From assembly GCA_031253655.1 (NCBI GenBank), contig JAIRVY010000038.1:1-32745 (forward strand): a DNA stretch of 32,745 nucleotides. Reading direction: 5' to 3'. The notes beneath the pieces are model-generated. The model saw only the letters and a program-made list of their open reading frames with translations. It made no database searches and was not told where the DNA came from. The stretch comes from Bacteroidales bacterium. GTDB lineage: Bacteria > Bacteroidota > Bacteroidia > Bacteroidales > WCHB1-69. This document shows, piece by piece, positions 1 to 9,300 of the stretch; the stretch's first letter is position 1, and each line of letters begins with the position of its first letter. A program made the translations under genes and the position numbers.

Positions 1-897
1 GAGTACGGCAAGAAATTGATAGAGTACTCTAATGGTGCCATTCGCTTTTTATTCTGCTTTAAAAAAGATGCTACCGCTTACACTCCTACCATTTTGGACG
101 GATTGGACAGTGATGTTTACCTGGCGGCTATCGAAGCCCAAAAGTTGGGCGTTCACGCAGCTGATGTGTTCTTTGCACCCTGTGCGGTATTTTTGGAAGG
201 CAGACATTTTACCGGAACACCTGCCGACTTAAAAGAACTGCAACAGGGCGACCTGAACCGCGTAGGTATTTTGATCGGCGATACGGTTTCCGGCAGTAAC
301 GGTGCCACATTGGGAACACTTGCCGGTACGCTGGCAAACATTCCGGTGCAACGTTCCATTGCCCGCGTAAGAAGCGGCACTTTGCCTGTAGGCAAACTCT
401 ACATAAAGGACAAAATCGTAGAAGATGCAGATGTGGAAGTGATAAGCGATAAAGGTTTTATTACCTTTCGCACTTTTGTGGGTAAAGCCGGCTACTATTT
501 CTCAGATGACAAACTGGCTACAAAAGTAGCAGATGACTACGCATTGATTCCGAGACGTAGAGTAATTGACAAGGCGTATAGAATTGCTTACATTACCTTA
601 CTTGAAGAATTGAATGAGGAGCTACCCGTTGATGACAACGGACGTATTCCCGCACCCGTTGCAAAAAGCATTCAAAACAACGTAGAACGTGCCATCATCA
701 ACAATATGACCGCTTACCGTAACCTTGGTAATGATCCCGGCGATCAGAACGACACCGGTGTTGTGTGTTACATTGACACCAATCAAAACGTGGTGGCGAC
801 TTCCAAATTAGAAGTGCGTTTGCGTGTAAAACCCTACGCCTATCCGAAATACATTGATTGTTATTTAGGGTTTAAAGTAGCCCCCGCAACCAATTAA
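1..897 (+). CDS. Phage contractile tail sheath protein (DUF2586-like), 5'-truncated by window edge
   Basis: Frame is open from base 1 (EYGKKLIEYSNG...), so the reported TTG at 16 is not the true start. Sheath-like C-terminal half (YALIPRRRVIDKAYRIAYITLLEELNEELPVDDNGRI...). Followed by tube and chaperone genes. Confidence 0.75.
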   Translation, partial: EYGKKLIEYSNGAIRFLFCFKKDATAYTPTILDGLDSDVYLAAIEAQKLGVHAADVFFAPCAVFLEGRHFTGTPADLKELQQGDLNRVGILIGDTVSGSNGATLGTLAGTLANIPVQRSIARVRSGTLPVGKLYIKDKIVEDADVEVISDKGFITFRTFVGKAGYYFSDDKLATKVADDYALIPRRRVIDKAYRIAYITLLEELNEELPVDDNGRIPAPVAKSIQNNVERAIINNMTAYRNLGNDPGDQNDTGVVCYIDTNQNVVATSKLEVRLRVKPYAYPKYIDCYLGFKVAPATN

Positions 898-930
898 TCA
901 TTTATCACTAACCATTAATCATTAATAATT

Positions 931-1344
931 ATGTTTGATTCAAGACAATACGAGTGGAATGATATGACGCTTATTTTAGGCGGCAGAGATGTAACCGGTT
1001 TTAGAGGTGTAAAATATACCGAAAAACAGGAAAAAGAGCAAGTTTACGGTAAGGGCAACTTACCCTTATCCACACAAAAAGGTAACAAAAGCTACGATGG
1101 CGAACTTACTATGTTGCAATCGGAATATGAGACCTTGCGCGAAGTATCTAAAACAAAGTCTGTTTTAGATTTACAGTTAGATGCCGTAGTTTGCTATGGC
1201 AATCCGGCTAACGGTGATGTTATGATTACCGATGTTCTACAGGGCGTTCAATTTACCGAAGGACCCAAAGAGATGAAACAGGGAGATAAGAACATGGAAA
1301 TTACACTTCCATTTATCTTCCTGAGACTTAAAAAAGCAGTTTAA
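931..1344 (+). CDS. Phage tail tube protein
   Basis: 137 aa immediately after sheath; size and position typical of the tube (FDSRQYEWNDMTLILGGRDVTGFRGVKYTEKQEKEQVYGKGN). Confidence 0.7.
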   Translation: MFDSRQYEWNDMTLILGGRDVTGFRGVKYTEKQEKEQVYGKGNLPLSTQKGNKSYDGELTMLQSEYETLREVSKTKSVLDLQLDAVVCYGNPANGDVMITDVLQGVQFTEGPKEMKQGDKNMEITLPFIFLRLKKAV

Positions 1345-1362
1345 CCTTAAAAATTAGAAGCA

Positions 1363-1674
1363 ATGAACAAAGAAACATTAACAGGTCAGGCGACCGATGA
1401 ACAGATAAAAGCGTGGAAAGAAAAACACGAAAAAGTGTTTTTTATCAAAGTATTGGGAAGCATAGGATATTTAAGAAAACCAAGCCGCAAGGCTCTTAGT
1501 TATGCCTCTATTGCCGGGCAAAAAGACCCTTTGAAGTTTAACGAAGTTCTACTGAACGACTGCTGGCTTGGCGGTGATGATACTATAAAGACTGATGACA
1601 CAAAGTTTTTGTCGGTATCTCAAGATCTAGCCAAAATAGTTGAAGTTGCGGAGGCGGAACTGGGGGAGCTTTAA
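1363..1674 (+). CDS. Tail assembly chaperone, short (zero-frame) product
   Basis: 103 aa between tube and tape measure; terminates at TAA 1672 right after a G5 run, with an open -1 frame continuing. Confidence 0.7.
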   Translation: MNKETLTGQATDEQIKAWKEKHEKVFFIKVLGSIGYLRKPSRKALSYASIAGQKDPLKFNEVLLNDCWLGGDDTIKTDDTKFLSVSQDLAKIVEVAEAELGEL

Positions 1675-1862
1675 AAAAAGCAGCCGTGGATGAAAGGATT
1701 CACGGCTTGCGTATTCGCAATGCCCAACTTATGTACTATATGGGGATACACGACCCGGACAGGCTAAGCGATGAAGAGTGGGCGGCAAGATATAGGGAAA
1801 TGGATTATCTGAGGGGGGTTGAAGCAAAAATTAACAGTAAGATGCTATCAAATAGATTGTAA
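1644..1862 (+). CDS. Tail assembly chaperone, -1 frame extension (frameshift product; not in ORF track)
   Basis: The -1 frame is open from 1644 to TAA at 1860-1862 and encodes ...VDERIHGLRIRNAQLMYYMGIHDPDRLSDEEWAARYREMDYLRGVEAKINSKMLSNRL. Coding-like, no early ATG start; classic G/GT-type position. Confidence 0.7.
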   Translation, partial: SCGGGTGGALKKAAVDERIHGLRIRNAQLMYYMGIHDPDRLSDEEWAARYREMDYLRGVEAKINSKMLSNRL

Positions 1863-2091
1863 AAATAGCGTACAATATACCTGATAAAACATATAATATT
1901 TTTGCTTGTGTAGGATGTTCCACCTTATTTTTATAAGCTATATAAAATGGCATTACGGGAAGCAACAGCGTGTAAAAAAGTATTGTTGGAGTATTCTTTA
2001 AAATTCCAAATATTAACGCAATAAGATAATATACTCCCATACACAGTAGCCAAATAACCCAGCAAATTAGAAAAAGGTTAATTATCATCAT
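1831..2091 (-). CDS. Small multi-span membrane protein (possible moron)
   Basis: 86 aa with about three hydrophobic segments, minus strand in a + strand tail operon, starts ATGATG, fills the gap between chaperone and tape measure genes. Confidence 0.55.
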   Translation of the reverse strand: MMIINLFLICWVIWLLCMGVYYLIALIFGILKNTPTILFYTLLLPVMPFYIAYKNKVEHPTQAKILYVLSGILYAIFTIYLIASYC

Positions 2092-2113
2092 AACACCGCG
2101 AAAATAGTAAAAA

Positions 2114-4147
2114 ATGGCAGAAAATATAGCAGAATATGTTTTTTCTATAAAAGATAAGGTAAGTGGTGCTCTCGCAAAGATAAAAATAAAGAATGAGGAG
2201 CAGCTTGCGGTATGGGCAAAAGTGCAAACTCAGGTGAACGCGGCAAGCAATACCATGCAAAAATGCGGAATATCTATTGGCAGTATTATTCAACGAATAG
2301 CTGCGTTGAAAGCGGAAAAAGAATGGATACCGGCTAATAATATCAATGCCATTCGCCGCTCTAACAATGAAATTGTTAAACTTGAAAATCAGATTAGAAG
2401 ATTAGAAAGTGTAAACGGCGGAAAATTAAAACAATGGTTTGGAAACCTCAAGCAGTCTATTCCTGTTCTTGGAATGGTAACAAATCCGTTAGTTCTTATG
2501 TCTGCAGCTTTTTATAAAGCCAATCAATTTATTTCGGGAGGAGTTAAGGCGTGGGAAGAACAGGCGGTGGCGGAAACAAAACTTGCCGCCGTAATGCGTA
2601 ATACAATGGGTGCAGGTAAAGATAAAGTGGAAACTATTAAAAAATTAACAGATGAACAGCAAAAATTAGGTGTTATTAGCAGTAGCGTACAACTTGCCGG
2701 TGCACAGGAACTTTCCACATACCTGACCAAAAAAGAAAGCATGGAAAAGATAATGCCGGTAATGAACGATATGCTTGCGCAGCAATACGGCTTAAATGCC
2801 TCTCAGGAACAGTCCGCCCAAATAGCAACCATGCTTGGAAAGGTAATGGACGGTCAGGTTGGCGCACTTTCGAGATACGGTTACAAGTTCGATAAAGCGC
2901 AGGAAAAAATACTGAAGCATGGGACAGAGGCGCAGCGCGCCGCCGTGCTTTATAATGTTGTAGGTAGTGCTGTTGGCGGGGTAAACGAAGCTCTTGCCAA
3001 AACACCGGAAGGAAAACTAAAGCAACAGGCAAATAACCTTGAGAGCATTCAGGCAAGATTTGGTAAATTACGGATTCATATTAAGAACTCACTCTCGCCG
3101 GCTTTTGATTCCTTCCAAAGCAAACTGGAAACCATTGTTTCGTGGCTTGAGGAAAACAAAGAAAAAATTATCCAAATTATATCTGCAATTGTAACCAATA
3201 TTAAAAAAGTAGCAAATATTATCGGAAAAGTATTGGGCTTTGTTGTCGACGGTTTCGGCTGGCTTTGGGATAAGTTAAAGGCTGGTGATCCTATAATTAC
3301 GGGAGTGGCATACGCAATTGGAACTTTGGGGGCAGCAATGATGTTAATAACTGCAAAAGCAAAAATAATGGCGTTATGGAATGGGATATGTACAACGGCA
3401 ACATGGCTTTGGGCTGCAGCATCAAACGCCCTGAATTTGTCATTACTTGCTAATCCGATTACTTGGATTATAGCCGGTATCATTGCGCTTATTGGCGTAA
3501 TTGCATATTTATGCTACAAAATTGAGGGATGGGGGTCACTTTGGGATGGGATTATCGGTTTTATGAAATATGGCTTTTTAGCTTATGTGGAAAGTATTAA
3601 GTTATGCTGGAGCACGTGGATTAACACTTTCATGATAGGGTTAGACAAAATTCAATTAGGCTGGTACAAGTTCAAGGAGGCTATTGGCTTGGGAAATTCT
3701 GAGGAAAACCAAAAAGCCATTGCTGAAATAAACGCAAGTGTTGAAAATCGCAAAAAAGCCATTACGGATGGCGCAAAAAAAGTAGCAGACTATGCGCAAA
3801 AAGCCAAAGATTCGCTTGCCAATATAAGCATGAGCTGGAACTCTGAAAAGTCACTCAGTGATATAACTTCAGGAATAAAGAAAAAATTAGGGTTTGGTGA
3901 AAATCCCATACCGGGAGTGGTTGACTTGGGTGCAGCAAGTGATAAGGGAGGGGTTTCAGACTTCGGAGGGAAAGCCGAAGCCACCGCCACCGGCGGAACA
4001 CGCAGTACGACTATCAATATCAACATGGGAAAATTCTTTGATAATATAGTATTCAATGGCGGCTTTAGCGAAAATGCAAAAGATATTGAACGTAAGATAG
4101 AAGAATGTCTGTTAAGAGTGCTATATTCGGCGCAAAACACAGGGTAA
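2114..4147 (+). CDS. Tail tape measure protein
   Basis: 677 aa, N-terminal coiled-coil-like region, central hydrophobic segments, located after the frameshifted chaperone. Confidence 0.85.
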   Translation: MAENIAEYVFSIKDKVSGALAKIKIKNEEQLAVWAKVQTQVNAASNTMQKCGISIGSIIQRIAALKAEKEWIPANNINAIRRSNNEIVKLENQIRRLESVNGGKLKQWFGNLKQSIPVLGMVTNPLVLMSAAFYKANQFISGGVKAWEEQAVAETKLAAVMRNTMGAGKDKVETIKKLTDEQQKLGVISSSVQLAGAQELSTYLTKKESMEKIMPVMNDMLAQQYGLNASQEQSAQIATMLGKVMDGQVGALSRYGYKFDKAQEKILKHGTEAQRAAVLYNVVGSAVGGVNEALAKTPEGKLKQQANNLESIQARFGKLRIHIKNSLSPAFDSFQSKLETIVSWLEENKEKIIQIISAIVTNIKKVANIIGKVLGFVVDGFGWLWDKLKAGDPIITGVAYAIGTLGAAMMLITAKAKIMALWNGICTTATWLWAAASNALNLSLLANPITWIIAGIIALIGVIAYLCYKIEGWGSLWDGIIGFMKYGFLAYVESIKLCWSTWINTFMIGLDKIQLGWYKFKEAIGLGNSEENQKAIAEINASVENRKKAITDGAKKVADYAQKAKDSLANISMSWNSEKSLSDITSGIKKKLGFGENPIPGVVDLGAASDKGGVSDFGGKAEATATGGTRSTTININMGKFFDNIVFNGGFSENAKDIERKIEECLLRVLYSAQNTG

Positions 4148-4188
4148 TGATTAGTGGTTAGCGGTTAATGATTAATGATTAATGAAAT

Positions 4189-4800
4189 ATGGATCCGGTA
4201 AGAGTTGTAAATGAAAAGACAAACTTGGCGATGAAGATTACTAACGCATTGGGGTATAATACGCCACCGTCTTTTCTTTTTGGAAAGTCGGTTGTGCTGG
4301 ATCCGGAATTAAACAAATCAGATTATAGCAAGGATAGGTTTGATGCAAAGTATGGCAAAAACTTTGAAAGCACACTGTTTTTAGTACCGGTTAAATTGCG
4401 TTTAAACAGCGAATCGGAAAATGCCGGTTTCCAACTTCCGCTTGATCCACTTATTTCAATTAGCGGTAAAAATATCATTCGCCGGCGCTATGTGGCAAAA
4501 AGTAAAATGCGCGGTTCCATAAAAGAAACCTGGAGTCAAGACGACTATGAAATAACCATTGCCGGGCTTTTACAAAACGAAGAACAGGGATGTTTGAATG
4601 ACGATATTATCACACTAAGAGAGTATTTGGAATCGGCGGAATCAATTCATATTATTTGCGATTTGCTAAATAATGTTTTTGATATTAGGAGAATAGCCAT
4701 TGAGAGTTACGACTTCCCTTTTACAAAGAGTGTCGAAAATCAGGCATTTACCATTAAAGCATATTCAGACGACAACTATCAACTTTTGGAGGATAAATAA
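4189..4800 (+). CDS. Phage tail/baseplate protein (DUF6046-like)
   Basis: 203 aa between tape measure and hub; SGKNIIRRRYVAKSKMRGSIKETWSQDDYEITIAGLL. Confidence 0.5.
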   Translation: MDPVRVVNEKTNLAMKITNALGYNTPPSFLFGKSVVLDPELNKSDYSKDRFDAKYGKNFESTLFLVPVKLRLNSESENAGFQLPLDPLISISGKNIIRRRYVAKSKMRGSIKETWSQDDYEITIAGLLQNEEQGCLNDDIITLREYLESAESIHIICDLLNNVFDIRRIAIESYDFPFTKSVENQAFTIKAYSDDNYQLLEDK

Positions 4801-5786
4801 TGTATAAAATGAGCTGGAAAATCAGTATCGGCAATTACAATCTGAAAATGATTGAGAGCGTGAATATAAAACGCTCTGTAGAATCATTGGTGGATACGGC
4901 TAAAATTACGCTTCCCGCAACAGTATTTAATAAGGCTTTAACAGTAAATAATAAACCCTTTGAAGAGATTATAAAACGGGGTGATTCAGTGAACATCGAA
5001 CTTGGTTACGATGATAATCCTCATGCCGAATTTGAAGGCTATGTGGAAAGTATCAGCACCGATGGCGGTTCTTTAGTATTGAACTGCGAAGATGGCATTT
5101 TCTTATACCGGGTTGAAATTCCAAACAAGGAATTTGCAAACGCTAAGGTAAAGGATATTCTCAATTACGTAAATTCGGAAGTTGGTAAAAAACAAGACAA
5201 AAAATTCTCATTGGAGTGCGATTATGATTTTTCTTATGACAAGTTCGTGATTAAAAGCGCCAATGGCTACGATGTTTTAAAGAAGATTCAGGAAGAGGCA
5301 ATGCCAAATATCTATCTAAAAGAAGATATCCTGCATATTCACCCGCAATATTCTGAAATCTTTGGGGAAGTAAAATACGATTTTTCTAAAAATATTGATG
5401 CAGAGGGCACCGACCTGAAGTATAAGAAAAAAGAGAACAGGAGAGTAAAAGTTACTATTGAATATACCGGAAGTGATGGCAAAACAAAAAAATACGAATT
5501 TGGCGATATGGGCGGCGAAAGTGTTACCAAAAAAACAAGCACAAGCAATCAGGACAGCATTAAACTGTTGGCAAAGCAGGAGTATGAATCGAAAAGCTAT
5601 GACGGATACGAGGGCAGCTTTCAGGGGTGGTTAATTCCCTATTGCGATGCCGGATATAAGGCAACCATTACCGATCCGGATTATGAATATAAAGACGGAA
5701 CGTATTATGTATTGGAAGTAGAAACCAATTTTGGCGAACAGGGCGGAGTGAGAAAAGTTACATTGGGGAAAATAATATCAAAATAA
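4800..5786 (+). CDS. Baseplate hub protein (gpD/Mu gp44-like)
   Basis: 328 aa, beta-rich hub-like start (IKRSVESLVDTAKITLPA... GYVESIS), overlaps previous stop (TAATG), followed by spike gene. Confidence 0.65.
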   Translation: MYKMSWKISIGNYNLKMIESVNIKRSVESLVDTAKITLPATVFNKALTVNNKPFEEIIKRGDSVNIELGYDDNPHAEFEGYVESISTDGGSLVLNCEDGIFLYRVEIPNKEFANAKVKDILNYVNSEVGKKQDKKFSLECDYDFSYDKFVIKSANGYDVLKKIQEEAMPNIYLKEDILHIHPQYSEIFGEVKYDFSKNIDAEGTDLKYKKKENRRVKVTIEYTGSDGKTKKYEFGDMGGESVTKKTSTSNQDSIKLLAKQEYESKSYDGYEGSFQGWLIPYCDAGYKATITDPDYEYKDGTYYVLEVETNFGEQGGVRKVTLGKIISK

Positions 5787-5816
5787 TGGTTAATGATTAG
5801 TGATTAATGATTAATA

Positions 5817-6377
5817 ATGAGTACGAATAGTAGAAAAATCGGACAGGCTTTAAGGCACTTTTCTAATAATAATGGGAAGGGGGACAATCGTAATTTGTTT
5901 TTTACAGCAGAGGTAAAAAAGGTGGACGATGAGAGATGCGATGTGGAAATTGCGGAAACTACTTTTACCGGTGTTCATTTGGCAGCAGTTTCGGATGGAA
6001 ACGAAAACAGCCTGATTATTAAACCAAAAGTGGGTAGTGTGGTATTGATTTGCGACAAAACCGGAGGCGACATGGCATGGATGAATGTAGTAGCATTTTC
6101 GGAAATTGCAAGTATTACGATGAAAATTGATAAAATTGTTATAAACGAGGGAAAAAATGATGGTATGATTATTATTCAAAAGTTAACGGATAAGTTGAAT
6201 GGATTAAAAGATACACTCAATAGCTTAATCTCTGATTACAATGCACATATCCATACAACGACTGCCACAGTTGGACTTGGTCCTGCCTTGGGTGTAATAT
6301 CCCCTATTGCGAAAAAAACTAATCCCGCTTTAACCTTTAATAAATCCGATTACGAAAACGAAAAAATTAAACACTAA
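5817..6377 (+). CDS. Baseplate spike/assembly protein (gpV/gp45-like)
   Basis: 186 aa with OB-like N-terminus (AEVKKVDDERCDVEIAETTFTGVHLAAVSDGNENSLIIKPKVGSVVLI) and NAHIH motif region. Confidence 0.65.
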   Translation: MSTNSRKIGQALRHFSNNNGKGDNRNLFFTAEVKKVDDERCDVEIAETTFTGVHLAAVSDGNENSLIIKPKVGSVVLICDKTGGDMAWMNVVAFSEIASITMKIDKIVINEGKNDGMIIIQKLTDKLNGLKDTLNSLISDYNAHIHTTTATVGLGPALGVISPIAKKTNPALTFNKSDYENEKIKH

Positions 6378-6679
6378 TGAATAGAGTAACAGGCATACTT
6401 TTAGACGAAACCGGCGATATAATGGTAAAAAACGGCAGCATGGTTATTGACGATTCTACCCGGCAAAACCAATATTTGATTTTGGTTGCGCAAAAAGGTG
6501 AATATAAGGAATATCCTACGTTTGGGGTTGGCATTAGCGATATGCTAGGCGATGACGATGTGTTGGAGTGGAAAAAACGAATTAGGGAGGAGCTTACGAA
6601 AGATGATTTGAAAGTGAATAAAATTGATTTGAATTTACAGACAGGAGAGATAGAAATAGAAGCAAAGTATAACAAATAA
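6377..6679 (+). CDS. Baseplate wedge protein, gpW/gp25 family
   Basis: 100 aa: NQYLILVAQKGEYKEYPTFGVGISDMLGDDD...EIEIEAKYNK, typical of gp25-like proteins. Confidence 0.75.
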   Translation: MNRVTGILLDETGDIMVKNGSMVIDDSTRQNQYLILVAQKGEYKEYPTFGVGISDMLGDDDVLEWKKRIREELTKDDLKVNKIDLNLQTGEIEIEAKYNK

Positions 6680-6685
6680 TTAATT

Positions 6686-7300
6686 ATGGAACATTTTGCA
6701 AGTATTATTTTAGGGGCTTTTGTGCTTATACAGGCAGTAATATTAGGATGGTTTGCCTACAACCAAAAAACAAAAGACAAGATGACGGAATTAAAAATAG
6801 AGGGCGTGAAGTTAGAAAACGAAAAACGGATTGCTACCAACAACAGGAGCGTGGCAACCATTCATGGTGTACTGTGGGGGCTTTTACACGAGTTGGATTT
6901 TAGCAGATGCTTTATTATCCAGCCCCACCCTGAGCATAAACATCTTTATTTGTCTGTAGCATTTGAAGTTGACAAACCGGGTGTTTCTGAGGTAAAGGCT
7001 TTCTTTCAAAACATTCCGATTAGTACGATGGCAAAATTCGTTAAAGAAATTGCAACAACATCTATAATTCTTATTGAAGATGTAGATAGAGAAATAAGTG
7101 ATACAAAAGCACAGTCCATGATGATGCTGGCAGGAACATCGCAGCTGATATTAAAGCAATTAATGGACGAGAATGGTTCCTGGATAGGAACACTTGTGGT
7201 AGAGAATACCAACAGGAAGCAATACAATAAGGAAGAGGCAATAGAAAAGATGGTAGTTGCCGCCACACATATACAGTACATTTTACCACCAATTAACTAA
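6686..7300 (+). CDS. Membrane-anchored protein with GAF-like soluble domain; possible holin or sensor
   Basis: N-terminal TM (FASIILGAFVLIQAVILGWFAY) then a GAF-like pattern ending NGSWIGTLVVENTNRKQYNKEEAIEKMVVAATHIQYIL; precedes endolysin. Confidence 0.5.
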   Translation: MEHFASIILGAFVLIQAVILGWFAYNQKTKDKMTELKIEGVKLENEKRIATNNRSVATIHGVLWGLLHELDFSRCFIIQPHPEHKHLYLSVAFEVDKPGVSEVKAFFQNIPISTMAKFVKEIATTSIILIEDVDREISDTKAQSMMMLAGTSQLILKQLMDENGSWIGTLVVENTNRKQYNKEEAIEKMVVAATHIQYILPPIN

Positions 7301-7302
7301 CT

Positions 7303-7665
7303 ATGATAACAAGTAAATATTTTACGGAAAACGAATTTAGGATGGCATCGCCTCAATGTTCCCTGCAAAACATGAGTCAGGAATTCATGGATAAGTTAGG
7401 CCGAACACGTGAAATTGCAAAAATTCCATTTATCATAAATTCGGCGTACCGCACGGAAGCCCACGAAAAGAAAATGGGCAGAAGCGGGAACTCAGCACAC
7501 ACGGAAGGATGCGCCGCAGATATTAAGGCGTTGGATGGTAGAAGTAAATACCTGATTGTTGACGCAGCAATAAAAGCCGGTTTTAACAGGATTGGTATTA
7601 ATGCAAATTTTATTCATTTAGATAACTCAAAAAAATTAGAACCATGCGTAGTGTTTACTTATTAA
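7303..7665 (+). CDS. Endolysin, peptidase M15 (D-Ala-D-Ala carboxypeptidase-like)
   Basis: INSAYRTEAHEKKMGRSGNSAHTEGCAADIKA...FIHLD: M15 zinc ligands HxxxxxxD...H. Confidence 0.85.
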   Translation: MITSKYFTENEFRMASPQCSLQNMSQEFMDKLGRTREIAKIPFIINSAYRTEAHEKKMGRSGNSAHTEGCAADIKALDGRSKYLIVDAAIKAGFNRIGINANFIHLDNSKKLEPCVVFTY

Positions 7666-8159
7666 TTATATTGACTCTCTTCCTAACGGGGTGCAAAACC
7701 GTAAAAAATAATATCAGAGAAAAAAGCAAAACAGAGGTGTCAATACAAAATGACACAAAAGAGAATATAACGATTTCGGAAGGAGTAAAAGTATCGGATA
7801 ATGTTACAAGGCTAACCGATGAATTTGTTACTATCATTGAAAAAATTATTACCGTAAAACTGTCCGCTCCCGACAGTTTGAATAATCAGTACCCAACGAA
7901 AGTTACTGCCACAGAGCGTGAAATATCCAAAGGAAAAACGATAAAAGACGAAGTGAGCGGAAGTATTGAGCAAACAAAAAATTCTGAAATTCAAAAAACT
8001 GATAATTCGACAGAATGCATTAAAGCAGTATCCGAAAAAACAGACAAGACTGTTACTGAAAAAAGAACGCCGGGTTGGGTATATGTTGTTGCAATTATTT
8101 TCAGTGTTGGAATATTGATTATCATTTTTCTTTTTCTAAAAAAATACCGCATAATATGA
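7644..8159 (+). CDS. Putative unimolecular spanin (u-spanin): lipoprotein with C-terminal TM
   Basis: N-terminal signal plus lipobox LFLTGC and C-terminal TM GWVYVVAIIFSVGILIIIFLFLKKYRII; overlaps the 3' end of the endolysin gene. Confidence 0.65.
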   Translation: MRSVYLLIILTLFLTGCKTVKNNIREKSKTEVSIQNDTKENITISEGVKVSDNVTRLTDEFVTIIEKIITVKLSAPDSLNNQYPTKVTATEREISKGKTIKDEVSGSIEQTKNSEIQKTDNSTECIKAVSEKTDKTVTEKRTPGWVYVVAIIFSVGILIIIFLFLKKYRII

Positions 8160-8455
8160 GAACTATATCGCCTCTTTCGGGACAATCCATTTTCGATATT
8201 GCGCTGATGACGTGTGGCGTGGCAGAGATGGCGTATGATATTGCACTGGCAAACGAAGTGGGTGTTACAGACGACGTGGAGAATATATTACTTGTGATAC
8301 CGGAGGACGCAGAAAAAAACAGGAAAGTAGTTGAATATTATACTATTAATTCTGTAACTCCTGCAACAGATATTGAAATAATAAATATAGTATATGATCC
8401 GGGAGTACCTGTTGACCCCGGAGTAATAATAGATAACCCAAATATGATACCCTAA
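8156..8455 (+). CDS. LysM-like tail protein (gpX-like); start reassigned to 8156
   Basis: MRTISPLSGQSIFDIALMTCGVAEMAYDIALANEVGVTDDVENILLVIP is LysM-like. ATG 8156 gives an ATGA overlap with the upstream stop; the upstream start at 8075 lies inside the spanin TM. Confidence 0.6.
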   Translation: MRTISPLSGQSIFDIALMTCGVAEMAYDIALANEVGVTDDVENILLVIPEDAEKNRKVVEYYTINSVTPATDIEIINIVYDPGVPVDPGVIIDNPNMIP

Positions 8456-8457
8456 AA

Positions 8458-9297
8458 ATGACACGAACCGTACAAGAAATTAAAAAAGTGATGACTGACG
8501 TTTGGATTAACAATAGTAACGTCAGAAATAAATATGGGCTGCAAAATACCGATACTTTTGATGAAAGATTTAAAAAGGCACATATTGAAAATATTTTCTT
8601 TTACATTGTTGCATTTGCAATACATATTCAGGAGAGAATCTTTGACACGGAAAAAGAGAAACTGACTCAATATGCCGAAAGTTTGCGCCCGCATACAAAG
8701 CAGTGGTACATCAATACGCTTAAGTCATTTCAATTGGGATATTCTCTTGATGAGGACGGAAAATACAAAAAGATTGATGAGAAGGCGCAAATAATTAAAT
8801 ACTGCTCTTTGAGAATAAAAGGTGGGGAACTATATTTTCTTATAGCAACAGACGATAACGGAACTCCTCAAAAAATAAGCGATAATACAAAAATAGCATC
8901 TATAAAAAACTATGCGGAAAGAGTATTTGATGCAGGTGTTCACTTTAAACTTTTCTCTAATGACGCAGACACATACCGTTGCAAATTATTGATAAACTAC
9001 GACCCTCTCGTTCTTGATACAGACGGGAAGCGTCTTGACGGCACTAATGACAAGCCGGTATCTGATGCAATAAAGAACTATTTTATATCCTTTCCCTTTG
9101 ATTCGGAATTTAGCAATATGGCGCTTATTGATGCTATTCAAAAGGTGGAAGGGGTAAGAGTGGTTGAGTTAACAGGGTCAATGGCAAAATCTAACATTGC
9201 CGGTTCGGTGTTTATTCCAATTGAATCTACTTACATTGCTAATGCCGGCTATATGATGTTCGATGAAATAAATAGTCAAATTTGTTATGTAATATAA
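8458..9297 (+). CDS. Baseplate J-like protein
   Basis: 279 aa; position after gp25/LysM; LLINYDPLVLDTDGKRLDGTNDKPVSDAIKNYFISFPFDSEFSNMALIDAIQKVEGV is J-like. Confidence 0.65.
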   Translation: MTRTVQEIKKVMTDVWINNSNVRNKYGLQNTDTFDERFKKAHIENIFFYIVAFAIHIQERIFDTEKEKLTQYAESLRPHTKQWYINTLKSFQLGYSLDEDGKYKKIDEKAQIIKYCSLRIKGGELYFLIATDDNGTPQKISDNTKIASIKNYAERVFDAGVHFKLFSNDADTYRCKLLINYDPLVLDTDGKRLDGTNDKPVSDAIKNYFISFPFDSEFSNMALIDAIQKVEGVRVVELTGSMAKSNIAGSVFIPIESTYIANAGYMMFDEINSQICYVI

Positions 9298-9300
9298 ACT

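Noticed and set aside
1672-1680. A7 run as the slippage site for the tail chaperone
   Set aside because: The run lies after and within the zero-frame TAA stop, so slippage there cannot bypass the stop; the upstream G5 run is the better candidate.
3076-3483. 135-aa and neighbouring minus-strand ORFs (also 2676-3056, 3790-4140) in the tape measure gene
   Set aside because: Shadow ORFs opposite a long coherent tape measure ORF.
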